Shown in pieces: positions 43,960 through 51,790 of a DNA stretch of 64,000 nucleotides (positions within the stretch are counted from its first letter, which is position 1; every line of letters begins with the position of its first letter). The position numbers were made by a program, and so were the translations under genes. This DNA is from Paenibacillus doosanensis (GTDB lineage: Bacteria; Bacillota; Bacilli; Paenibacillales; NBRC-103111). Location: the NCBI RefSeq assembly GCF_025060755.1, contig NZ_JANYUY010000001.1, forward strand, positions 310,001 to 374,000. The letters are read 5' to 3'. The notes under the pieces were generated by a model. It was not told the DNA's origin and searched no databases. It saw only the letters and a list, made by a program, of their open reading frames with translations.

Positions 43960-45096
43960 CTACCTCCAAGCATAGGATCGTTTACGCATCGTGTCGGCAA
44001 AAGCCATTCGTTCTCCCTTCAAATCGCCGATCAGTTTAAGGGCTTCGAGATGGTCGCCGACGATCAGTTCAGCCACATGGTTCATGGGTCCTATATTGTT
44101 GTTCCTCACCCGGTTGCGGCGCACGACATCCACGCTGCACGCCGATCTGATTTGTAGACCGTGATGAACAGCCAAGGCTTGGGCTTTGGGAGGGACCATT
44201 AACGATGCAATGCCTATCGTTTCCACTGCCCTCCGGGACAGAGCATGCGGCACCGCCGTCATGGAATTGGCTTGCAAATCATTGCGCCCCAGGGCGACGT
44301 TCAAAAACTGCTTCATATACGTAACCTGGTCTCTGTTATAAAACAGCCCCAAAAACGGGGAAATATCGTTCAAGGCCACATCCGTTCCGCGATCGACGGC
44401 GCTGATGAAAGGAAGCAGCCGCTCTGCGGACAGCTGAATGTCGCCGTCCAAAAAAAGCAATATTTCGGACTGCGCCATCTTAGCCCCTACGGCGCGGCCT
44501 ACGTCATGACCGAGCGGTTCGGGATAGAACAGCACGGTTGCGCTAGGATGCTCGCGAGCCTTCTCGAAGCTGCGGTCGCTTGAACCGTTGACAATGACGT
44601 AAATCTCTTCGAGCGGAAGCCGCTTCAGCTCGCTCATCACGCTGCCGATCGTCCTTTCCTCGTTCATCACCGTCACTATAGCGGCAACGGATTTGCCCGT
44701 CGGCATCATCAGCCAATCCCGCGGAGGCTTTCTCTTGCCCCGGAAATAGCCGTTCACATACCCTTTGGCCGCCTCTTCATAGCGTCTCCAGCCCGCTCCG
44801 ATCCGGCCCACGCCGTTTGCCCTGCGCAGCCAAAGCCGATTCAGCGCTTGGATCGGATTCGGTTCGTTCTCGACCGTATAATCGGCTGCGTCTTTCCGCC
44901 CCGCCCGAAATCCCGCCTGAAAGGCTTGAGAGAATATGCGGGGCCTGAACGGACGGCGCCGCCGCTTTCCCGTTCGCTGGAACCGCAGCGGCTGCGGGTG
45001 GGCTTTCGGCTTGCCGCGCTTCCGGTTGCCCGGGCCGGCGACTGGCAAACGCCTTGAAGGAGCCGGCTTCTTCACTATTGCTTTTGAACGCTGCAC
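43960..45096 (-). CDS. GT2-family glycosyltransferase with basic tagged N-terminus
   Basis: A 378-aa protein starting with GTG after GAGGTGATC. Residues 1-53 are Lys/Arg/Pro-rich. At 55-70 the sequence FSQA-FQAG-FRAG-RKDA is a tetrapeptide repeat also found in the two CgeB proteins and the small basic protein at 60429; a second copy near 109-120 reads AAKG-YVNG-YFRG. The GT2 domain follows (about 136-378: VAAIVTVMNEERTIGSVM, VNGSSDRS, LFLDGDIQL). The FLDGD metal site and the LGHDVGRAVGA segment match the gene at 45104, its paralogue. Confidence 0.85.
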   Translation of the reverse strand: MQRSKAIVKKPAPSRRLPVAGPGNRKRGKPKAHPQPLRFQRTGKRRRRPFRPRIFSQAFQAGFRAGRKDAADYTVENEPNPIQALNRLWLRRANGVGRIGAGWRRYEEAAKGYVNGYFRGKRKPPRDWLMMPTGKSVAAIVTVMNEERTIGSVMSELKRLPLEEIYVIVNGSSDRSFEKAREHPSATVLFYPEPLGHDVGRAVGAKMAQSEILLFLDGDIQLSAERLLPFISAVDRGTDVALNDISPFLGLFYNRDQVTYMKQFLNVALGRNDLQANSMTAVPHALSRRAVETIGIASLMVPPKAQALAVHHGLQIRSACSVDVVRRNRVRNNNIGPMNHVAELIVGDHLEALKLIGDLKGERMAFADTMRKRSYAWR

Positions 45097-45103
45097 AAGC
45101 AGA

Positions 45104-45880
45104 TCACCTCACCATATTCCGGTTTCTATTCAAATCAGTATGCAGCCCGCGATCGTTCGTAGACTGCGTATACCAGCGCAGCGCCTCCAAGTGATCGCCT
45201 ACGATCAATCTGCCGAGCGGGTCCGCCCGGTTGCCCCGCCGGCGAACCGGGTTCAGCAAGCCAACGTGAATAAAGTGGACGGCCTCCACCCGCAGCTGCT
45301 TTTGCACGGCCATCGCTTGCGCTTTGGGCGGGACCGCAAGATTCTCGATCCCTATGGCGTCTAGCGCTTTGCGGCTTACAGCGTGGGGAATCGTCGTCAT
45401 CGACGCTCCTCGAAGATCGGCTCTGCCGATGGCCGTATTCAAAGCATGCTTCGCCAGCACTACCGGATGAGCAGAGGAGCGTAAACGAGTCGGGCCTATA
45501 TATCGGTTTAAGGCAACGTCGACGCCGCGCTCTACCGCATAAATAAAGGGGCGCAGCTTCTGTGCAGGTATGACCATATCTCCATCCAAAAATAGCAGCA
45601 CGTCGCCGCTGGCATACCGCGCCCCCACGCTTCTGCCGACGTCATGACCGAGCGGCTGTTCATAGAAAATGACGCGGGCGCCCGATACCCGGGCTATGTT
45701 CTCCGAGCCGTCGGTAGATCCGTTGACGACGGCTATAATTTCTACGCCGGGCTGCAGCTTCTTCGCTTCCCGGATGACGCGAGCCAGCGTTCTTCGTTCG
45801 TTCATGACGGGGATGATGACGGACACTTTCAAGCGGGGCCGCTTGAATCTGGGGGAAGAGGGAGTACGTACTGGTCGCAT
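45104..45880 (-). CDS. GT2-family glycosyltransferase, first of operon
   Basis: A roughly 258-aa GT-A enzyme. [27 protein letters not shown] and LFLDGDMVI are the nucleotide and metal sites; [15 protein letters not shown] and [11 protein letters not shown] match the gene at 43960. It is short and lacks the tagged N-terminus. The start at 45880 (ATG, GGAG upstream) is the most plausible of several ATGs up to 45931. A CATAAAATA box lies at 45932-45940, 52 bp before it. Donor sugar unknown. Confidence 0.85.
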   Translation of the reverse strand: MRPVRTPSSPRFKRPRLKVSVIIPVMNERRTLARVIREAKKLQPGVEIIAVVNGSTDGSENIARVSGARVIFYEQPLGHDVGRSVGARYASGDVLLFLDGDMVIPAQKLRPFIYAVERGVDVALNRYIGPTRLRSSAHPVVLAKHALNTAIGRADLRGASMTTIPHAVSRKALDAIGIENLAVPPKAQAMAVQKQLRVEAVHFIHVGLLNPVRRRGNRADPLGRLIVGDHLEALRWYTQSTNDRGLHTDLNRNRNMVR

Positions 45881-45931
45881 TCTATGACTCAACTCCAATC
45901 GCTGCATTTGTTGTGCAAAACAACTCCACAT

Positions 45932-45940
45932 TATTTTATG
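45932..45940 (-). promoter_or_regulatory. Possible sigma-K -10 element of GT2 operon
   Basis: CATAAAATA (45940-45932, minus strand) fits the sigma-K -10 pattern CATAnnnTA, 52 bp before the start codon. No clear AC -35 is found at 16-17 bp, so this is a weak call. Confidence 0.3.
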
Positions 45941-46005
45941 TACATTTATTATGAGAGCGAGGGCTAGTGCACATAGCGAAGAAAATTGAGGCTGCGGAAC
46001 ATATG

Positions 46006-46030
46006 AAAAAGAGAGCCGAGATTTATCGGC
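46006..46030 (-). terminator. Terminator of GT4 gene at 46043
   Basis: GCCGA pairs with TCGGC around a six-base loop; TCTCTTTTT follows on the minus strand, 13 bp past the stop. Confidence 0.6.
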
Positions 46031-46042
46031 CCCCGCGATTCA

Positions 46043-47077
46043 CTATCTTCTGCACATATATTCAAACGCCGCCCGTTCGAAAAGCTCTACGCTTCGCTCC
46101 CATGTCCACTTCTCCGCTTCCTTAAGCCCGTTGGAAGCCAGTCTGCGGCGCAGCCCGGAATCGTCGACCAAACGTATAATGTCCTCTCCCAGACGGTTGT
46201 CTGTGGCGTAAGAGAGCAGGCAATTGTGCTCATGCCGGCAATATTCCATATTGCCGCCCGAATAGACGGCGGCGAGCGGCGTACCGCATTTCATCGCCTC
46301 CAGCGCCGGCAGAGGACACGCTTCGTGCACGGAAGACGTTACGAAGATATGCATTTGATTATAGTGATAGCACAGCTCGGCATCACTGGCCGGCGTGTAG
46401 AACCGGAATTGCCCCGTTTCGCGCAATTTCATAAGCGCAGGCGAGGTGAATACGTCGCGCGGAGGACCGATCAGATTTAACTCCACCTGCGGCCGCTGCG
46501 CTTTAACGAACAGCATATGGCTAATCAGCGCCTCCTGCTGCCGATGCCAGGCATCCCCCCCGTCCGGCTTGCGAATGACGGCGCCGATCTGCAGCGGCCC
46601 GCCGTGATCTCTAATACTGTACGGACGGAAGATTTTGCTTACTCCGATAGGGATGACTTTCGCTTCGACGCCGTGATTCAAGTAGACCAACTCCTGCTGA
46701 TACCGGGATAACACTAGAAGATTCGGCGTCATCTGATAAGTTGGGAAAGAAACGGCCTGATCCGGCAAAAATAACGGTTCGTAGCATAAACTCAAACGCA
46801 TATGAATTCCCTTCCCCTGCTCCGACGCTCTCTGCACGGCTTCCACCGTCGTGTAAAAATTTGAGACGAGCACATCCGCATAGGGAAAGTCGTGCTCCGT
46901 CATCGTATCGCCGGCGGTACGAATCAACCGGGCGTTCAGCGCAAAATCGATGATTCCGGCAGAAGGCATCACAACCGTCACTTCATGTCCTTTGCGGATC
47001 AAGCCCTGCATGATCTCCACAAGCATCCTCTGGGCTCCGCCTTTGGTTAGGGTCATAATCGCAAATGCAAATCTCAT
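46043..47077 (-). CDS. GT4-family glycosyltransferase
   Basis: A 344-aa GT-B enzyme without the tag. Opening MRFAFAIMTLTKGGAQRML is the nucleotide loop; IPIGVSKIF and the late VTSSVHEACPLPALEAMKCG segment (E-x7-E type, near 260-280) are donor-site signatures. The ATG at 47077 has GAAGAAGGG upstream; the longer frame to 47170 overlaps the previous gene. It lies 89 bp downstream of the carboxypeptidase-domain glycosyltransferase and may share its operon. Confidence 0.87.
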   Translation of the reverse strand: MRFAFAIMTLTKGGAQRMLVEIMQGLIRKGHEVTVVMPSAGIIDFALNARLIRTAGDTMTEHDFPYADVLVSNFYTTVEAVQRASEQGKGIHMRLSLCYEPLFLPDQAVSFPTYQMTPNLLVLSRYQQELVYLNHGVEAKVIPIGVSKIFRPYSIRDHGGPLQIGAVIRKPDGGDAWHRQQEALISHMLFVKAQRPQVELNLIGPPRDVFTSPALMKLRETGQFRFYTPASDAELCYHYNQMHIFVTSSVHEACPLPALEAMKCGTPLAAVYSGGNMEYCRHEHNCLLSYATDNRLGEDIIRLVDDSGLRRRLASNGLKEAEKWTWERSVELFERAAFEYMCRR

Positions 47078-47166
47078 CAGGTTACCCTTCTTCCCTATGG
47101 TCTGATTATATTCATCCAAAATCCGCTGCAGCAAAGCCTTAGCGGGTATATTGCAGCAGCGGGGGC

Positions 47167-48726
47167 TCATTGCAGCAAAATTTCGATGTTCGCCCGTCCG
47201 GCCGAAGATATTCTAACCGCCCGGGTCTTGAAACCGTAAGCCTCGCTGAAGCAGCCCAGCTCGTAGGCGCCCGGCTGTACGCCCGGCAGCGCGAATTCCC
47301 CGTTAGCTCCGCAATGCATGCTTCGGAGAACGACGCCGGATGCGTCCAGCAAATGTACGCGGGCATCGGAGACGGCGTATCCGGAGCTTGCGTCCTTAAT
47401 GGTTCCTTGCAAAGTCATCGTAGGTACGACAAGAGCTTCCTTCGTTTCCAAGAGCATATCGCGGTAACCGCACTCCATTTTATCGATAAATGGTTCCGCT
47501 GCCTTAGGTGCGCGTTTGCCGCCGGCTGCGTCCATGTATGCCCGCACAGTCCGATCGATCATGACCGCATCGTTCCAACGCTGCTTCGAATGCTCTCTGG
47601 CCGTCCTTGACAGACGCTCCCGCAAGGCGCAATCGTCGGCGAGGAGCAGCAGCTTCTCGTACAGCGCCTCGGCGTTTCCCGGCTCGACCAAGTAGCCCGT
47701 CACCCCCTCTTCGATCATTTCGACGATGCCGCCGACGCTGCTCGCCACCACAGGCTTACCCAGACTTTGCGCCTCGATAACGGAGAAAGGCAGATTATCC
47801 TGCAAAGAGGGAAGCGCCACAACATCTGCGCAAGACAGGAGGTTGGGAACATCCGTCCGTTTTCCCAGCAGCTTCACATGATCCCCGAGCCTCATCTGCC
47901 TGATTTGCCTTTCGAGCTCTCCTCGCATCACCCCGTCTCCAATAAGCCAGCATACGGCGTCCTTTCTCCGCTCGATCAGCCGTTTCATCGCTTGCAGGAG
48001 ATGCGTTTGTCCTTTGATCGCAACGAGGCGGGCCGGGCAAGCTATAATGAATCGATGGCCTTCGCGCTCGGGAGAGCGTTCCTGGGCATCTTCCTTCGGC
48101 AGCGGATGAAAGTCATGCTGGCTTAACCCGTAAGGAACGATATAAGTATTCGGATGAGCGACCTGAAACGTCGACAAGCACCGGGACAGCCAGCGGCTCG
48201 GCAAAATGAGACAGTCCGGCGTCATGGCCCCGTAGTACTCCTCCAGCGCCAAATGATGGCGTTCCAGCCTGGAACGGACCCGAATTTCTTTATTCGCTAC
48301 CCATTCCGTCGCCAGACATCCGTGAATGGTGGCAACCAGCGGTACGCCGGAAGGCTTCGCTCTGGCGAGCGCGAAGGTCGAAATAATATCCTGGGAGTGA
48401 ATCACATCGTACCGATCCAACCGCAGCTGCCGGCATGCCAGCTCGAAGGCGCGCTTCTCGCTCTCCCTCCACAGCATCCACGGCGAAAGCACGATATCCC
48501 GGTCCTTGTATTGCCCTGCCGTCTGCGCCTCCGCTGCGGCCAAAAGCGGCGCTTTTTCCACTTCCTGGCCGTCCTTGATCAAATAATATTTTGTTAAATC
48601 CGGATGCTGGGCGAATATGTCTACTTCATACCCTCTTCTCTCCAGGCCGTCCCGTAAAATCTCAAGATAGGTCCATACGCCTCCAATATGAGGAAGGGGC
48701 CAGTAGGTTGCCAACAAGATTTTCAT
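47167..48726 (-). CDS. GT4-family glycosyltransferase fused to a CarboxypepD_reg-like domain
   Basis: A 519-aa member of the paralogous GT4 set (ILLATYWPLPHIGGVWTY; SLQDNLPFSVIEAQSLGKP; HKFIIACPARLVAIKGQ-like middle, LIGDGVMRGELERQI). The catalytic part ends near 400. Residues 430-519 form a separate beta-sandwich: LQGTIKDASSGYAVSDARVH, then GANGEFALPGVQPGAYELG, typical of carboxypeptidase-regulatory or Cna-B-like folds, which bind proteins or carbohydrate in surface proteins. Such a domain on a cytoplasmic glycosyltransferase is unusual. AAAGGAAGAG precedes the ATG. Confidence 0.88.
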   Translation of the reverse strand: MKILLATYWPLPHIGGVWTYLEILRDGLERRGYEVDIFAQHPDLTKYYLIKDGQEVEKAPLLAAAEAQTAGQYKDRDIVLSPWMLWRESEKRAFELACRQLRLDRYDVIHSQDIISTFALARAKPSGVPLVATIHGCLATEWVANKEIRVRSRLERHHLALEEYYGAMTPDCLILPSRWLSRCLSTFQVAHPNTYIVPYGLSQHDFHPLPKEDAQERSPEREGHRFIIACPARLVAIKGQTHLLQAMKRLIERRKDAVCWLIGDGVMRGELERQIRQMRLGDHVKLLGKRTDVPNLLSCADVVALPSLQDNLPFSVIEAQSLGKPVVASSVGGIVEMIEEGVTGYLVEPGNAEALYEKLLLLADDCALRERLSRTAREHSKQRWNDAVMIDRTVRAYMDAAGGKRAPKAAEPFIDKMECGYRDMLLETKEALVVPTMTLQGTIKDASSGYAVSDARVHLLDASGVVLRSMHCGANGEFALPGVQPGAYELGCFSEAYGFKTRAVRISSAGRANIEILLQ

Positions 48727-48917
48727 CCGAGTCTCTTCCTTTCATCTCTAATCGTGTCTAAAGGTTGAAGCGCTGCCTTTCAAGCTCTTGATTTACTATA
48801 TTCCGTTTCTCGCGTCTTGCTTTCCGCTCATTGCTAGAGCCGCTCTCCTATTGCCGATGAAACTTCGGAGGCGCCGGTTGAGAAAACCGCGTTCAAACTT
48901 AAAGTTTCCCCTGCGAT

Positions 48918-48953
48918 AAAAAAATAGCCACTAGACTAAAGGTCCGGTGGCTA
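48918..48953 (-). terminator. Terminator after the PGTG-repeat gene
   Basis: TAGCCAC (48925-48931) pairs with GTGGCTA (48947-48953); seven T follow on the minus strand. Confidence 0.85.
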
Positions 48954-48964
48954 AAACAAGCTAT

Positions 48965-49339
48965 TTATTTATCTTCCTTCGGCAAGTCGGCGTCGTCATG
49001 CTCTTCATCATCCGTATCGTCCAGGGAAGGACCGAATTCGGGCACATCGAGCGAATAGTCATAACCCGCCGGCAAATAAGGAGTTATGTTGTCTCCTAAC
49101 AATCCGGTTCCCGGGCCGGTTCCAGGACCCGTTCCGGGGCCTGTATACAAGCCGGAGCCGGGAGCTTTGTTCAGCCATCTGAAGTACGGGGCCGTTGCGA
49201 AGATCCCTTTCTTCTCTTGTTCCAGTATCCATGCCAGCTTCTCTTCGTCGGTCAAGTCGGAAGGGACCATGCTGTGATAGATAGGAGGAATTTTGGCCAT
49301 CTTGGCTTCAAGCCGGTTTGCATTATCGTTTTTTTTCAC
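48965..49339 (-). CDS. Small acidic protein with PGTG repeat
   Basis: A 124-aa protein starting at GTG 49339, chosen because AAGGAG lies nine bases before; an in-frame TTG directly after the AAGGAG is too close. A central G-x-x-TGPGTGPGTGPGTG run is a four-residue tandem repeat. Before it come YFRWLNKAPGSG and a helix with EEKLAWILEQEKKG. The stretch YLPAGYDYSLDVPEF near 92-106 partly resembles the LPxGYSIPD tag. The C-terminus is very acidic (DDTDDEEHDDADL). It is downstream of the basic protein at 49457. Unknown function. Confidence 0.7.
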   Translation of the reverse strand: MKKNDNANRLEAKMAKIPPIYHSMVPSDLTDEEKLAWILEQEKKGIFATAPYFRWLNKAPGSGLYTGPGTGPGTGPGTGLLGDNITPYLPAGYDYSLDVPEFGPSLDDTDDEEHDDADLPKEDK

Positions 49340-49456
49340 GCGGGACAACTCCTTTGTAATATATTACGATCTTAGTATATTCCCGCCGCAAGAATCGGTA
49401 TGGACAACTGTTCGAAGGCAATCGTCCGTTTTCTGTCTACTCACACAAAAAATCTC

Positions 49457-50314
49457 TTATTCGCCGCTTCCTTCCGCCTTCGGCTGTACTTGCTGCGCTT
49501 GCGGCATGGGCGGCGTCTCCGGCGGCGACATCGGCTCATAAGACGGAGGAGTGACCTCCTGCGCGATAAAAGAAATCAAACTGGCATCGAGCAGCGGGCC
49601 TACGGCCTCATCCGCTTCGACCTGCTGCATCGCAGGGGATGACTCCGGCATCGTCTGCATGTCCATTGCACCGGACAACACATTAATAAATGCCGGGTCG
49701 GGTATCAAATAATCTGAGGGCAGATTCTCCCTTACGGCGTCCCATACTTGCGGTTCAACTTTAATTTCCGGCTTGGGAATATCGAAGGAAAAGATCGGAT
49801 CGTACAATTCTCCCGGCACAAGGCCGTCGCTCTCGACCGGTTGTTCCGGCGGCGCTTGAACGGGAGGATCGGGTATCGCAGGGATTGCCGGCGGCAAGAT
49901 CAGCGGCGTAATAGCTTTCCGCACACGGCGAACTTTTCGTTTGCCCGCCCTTCTAGCCGGAAGAAGCGATGCTCTTTTCCGCAGTACGGTAGATCTGCTT
50001 TTGCGTCTTTTTTTCAATACTCTCTTTTGCGGAGCCTTCCCTAACGCGGTTTTGTTCCTTTTCCGTTTTTTAAATGGCAGCACATTCTTTTTGGCAGTCT
50101 TTTTCCCGCTTTTTTTTAGAGCGCCGTTCTTTCCCTCCACAACGCCTTTCTTCACGGCAGCTTGACTGTTGAGAAGAACCGTTCCGCCCGCCGCTCCGGC
50201 TTTGCCGCCTTGCTTTCGGAGCTTTCCGTTCTGGAGCTTTCCGTTTCGGATCTTTCCGGCAGGCGGGGCAGCCGCATATCCGTTTCCTTTTCGCAGTGAA
50301 AGTTTATCTGCCAT
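49457..50314 (-). CDS. Lys/Arg-rich protein with internal IPD tag
   Basis: A 285-aa protein in two halves. Residues 20-135 are exceptionally basic, with clusters such as KKRKRNKTALGK and KKRRKSRSTVLRKR. Residues 136-285 are Pro-rich, neutral to acidic. At 198-213 it has LPSDYLIPDPAFINVL preceded by W191, the same spacing as in the C-terminal tags of the glycosyltransferases at 20815 and 22248. No domain is recognised. It overlaps the end of the glycosyltransferase at 50304 by 11 bases and starts at ATG after GAGGAGG. A spore-coat or scaffolding role is inferred only from its charge pattern and neighbours. Confidence 0.8.
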   Translation of the reverse strand: MADKLSLRKGNGYAAAPPAGKIRNGKLQNGKLRKQGGKAGAAGGTVLLNSQAAVKKGVVEGKNGALKKSGKKTAKKNVLPFKKRKRNKTALGKAPQKRVLKKRRKSRSTVLRKRASLLPARRAGKRKVRRVRKAITPLILPPAIPAIPDPPVQAPPEQPVESDGLVPGELYDPIFSFDIPKPEIKVEPQVWDAVRENLPSDYLIPDPAFINVLSGAMDMQTMPESSPAMQQVEADEAVGPLLDASLISFIAQEVTPPSYEPMSPPETPPMPQAQQVQPKAEGSGE

Positions 50315-51545
50315 GGGTGTTACCTCCTCGTTTTAATATGCGTCCATGGGTCGCCGATTCGTAAACGTCCAATGTCGCATCCATCATAACCGGCAGCGAC
50401 CAATGATGCAGAGCCCACCGCTTAGCCTGTTCGCCCAGCCGCCTTCTCAGCACATCGTCTCCGAGAATCAGGTGCAGATTGTTGAACATGGCCTCGCTCT
50501 GGCCAGCCGGAGAAACGAGCCCCGTCTTGCCGTGAGCCACCATTTCGGGTATTCCCCCGGCATCGGAGACGACAACGGCTTTCCCCGCAATTTGTGCCTC
50601 CATGACCGAGAAGGGCAGATTGTCCTGCAAGCTGGGCAGCACGAAGACATGAGCCTGTTTGAGCAGCGCAGGCACGTCGGATCGGGAGCCCAGAAACTGG
50701 ACATACGGGTCCAGACTCAAGCTGCTGCTTTGCTGCCGCAGCTCATGCATTAACGGTCCGTCGCCCACAATCCAGCATACCCAGTCGCTGCGGACTTGCT
50801 TCAGCCTTGCCAAAGCCGTCAGCAAATGCTTATGCCCTTTTACCGGCACCAGGCGCGCGGGACATATGATCACCTTTTTATCCTGCGGTCCCCTAAAGGC
50901 CGTCCACTGCTCCATCCGCTCTTGAAACGCCCCGATATCGATGCCGTACGGAATGATTCGCAAATGCTCGCCCGGCACTTTAAATTCGCTCATGGACAAT
51001 CGTTTCAGCCATCGGGTCGGAACGATCGTAGCGTCGCTCGATATCGCCCCGTACAGCTCCTCGGCAGCTGCATATTTCCAGGGCAGGCTTTGCTTGCTCG
51101 TAATCTCCCCGGAATAAATGAATTCCGTCGCCAGACATCCGTGAATGGTTGCAACGAGAGGAGTTCCCTTCGGCTTGGCGCGCCAGAGCGCCCTGGCGGA
51201 TACGATATCCTGAGCATGGATCAGATCGTACTTATTTAATCCGAAGGCGGCGGCGGCAGTTTCGAAGCAGTACCGTTCGATGTCTCTCCACCGAATCCAG
51301 GGATCTACATGGGGCATGTACTGTTCGTAATAAGCGTATACCTTCTCGTAAATCAGATTTTTGATCTTGCTTTTTTCCAAAACCCTGCCGTTATTCGGCA
51401 TATAGTACTTTTCCATGTCCGGATGATGAGCAAACACATCGACCTGATGCCCCATCCGCTCCAGCTCTTTCTTCAAATTGTCAACATACGTCGACACCCC
51501 TCCCACATGCGGGAGATAAAAATAAGTGGTTAGCAGTATATTCAT
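50304..51545 (-). CDS. GT4-family glycosyltransferase
   Basis: A 413-aa member of the paralogous GT4 set (ILLTTYFYLPHVGGVSTY at the start; VIICPARLVPVKGHKHLL; VGDGPLMHELRQQS; FLGSRSDVPALLKQAH; DNLPFSVMEAQIAGKAVVVSDAG). It has no C-terminal tag; it ends shortly after YESATHG with a basic HGRILKRGGNTHGR. It is the first gene of an operon with the basic tagged protein at 49457, so the tag may be supplied by that partner. GAGGAAGGG precedes the ATG. Confidence 0.9.
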   Translation of the reverse strand: MNILLTTYFYLPHVGGVSTYVDNLKKELERMGHQVDVFAHHPDMEKYYMPNNGRVLEKSKIKNLIYEKVYAYYEQYMPHVDPWIRWRDIERYCFETAAAAFGLNKYDLIHAQDIVSARALWRAKPKGTPLVATIHGCLATEFIYSGEITSKQSLPWKYAAAEELYGAISSDATIVPTRWLKRLSMSEFKVPGEHLRIIPYGIDIGAFQERMEQWTAFRGPQDKKVIICPARLVPVKGHKHLLTALARLKQVRSDWVCWIVGDGPLMHELRQQSSSLSLDPYVQFLGSRSDVPALLKQAHVFVLPSLQDNLPFSVMEAQIAGKAVVVSDAGGIPEMVAHGKTGLVSPAGQSEAMFNNLHLILGDDVLRRRLGEQAKRWALHHWSLPVMMDATLDVYESATHGRILKRGGNTHGR

Positions 51546-51578
51546 ATCCCCATCCCTTCCTCACGAAGAAGCCCGATG

Positions 51579-51587
51579 TATTCTATG
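51579..51587 (-). promoter_or_regulatory. Possible sigma-K -10 element of 51545 operon
   Basis: CATAGAATA (51587-51579, minus strand) fits CATAnnnTA, 34 bp before the start codon. No AC at the proper distance; weak call. The rest of 51546-51790, including the ugd promoter, shows no gene. Confidence 0.3.
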
Positions 51588-51790
51588 TTCCGGCCCCTGT
51601 ATTCGAAAGGTACAAACATCCAATGCGCTAGGATAATATCTTTGCCTGCCGGGTAACAGGCGAAACACTATGCTGCGACGCTGCCGGCGCATAGACATTC
51701 TACTATTTTTTCATCTAGGAGATATTAATCTATTACCGGAAGAAGCTCATATACGTATGCTATACAAGAAATGACGAAAGGAGTACAGAG

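Noticed and set aside
49086-49150. Collagen-like region in the PGTG protein
   Set aside because: The repeat is four residues long (TGPG), not Gly-x-y triplets.
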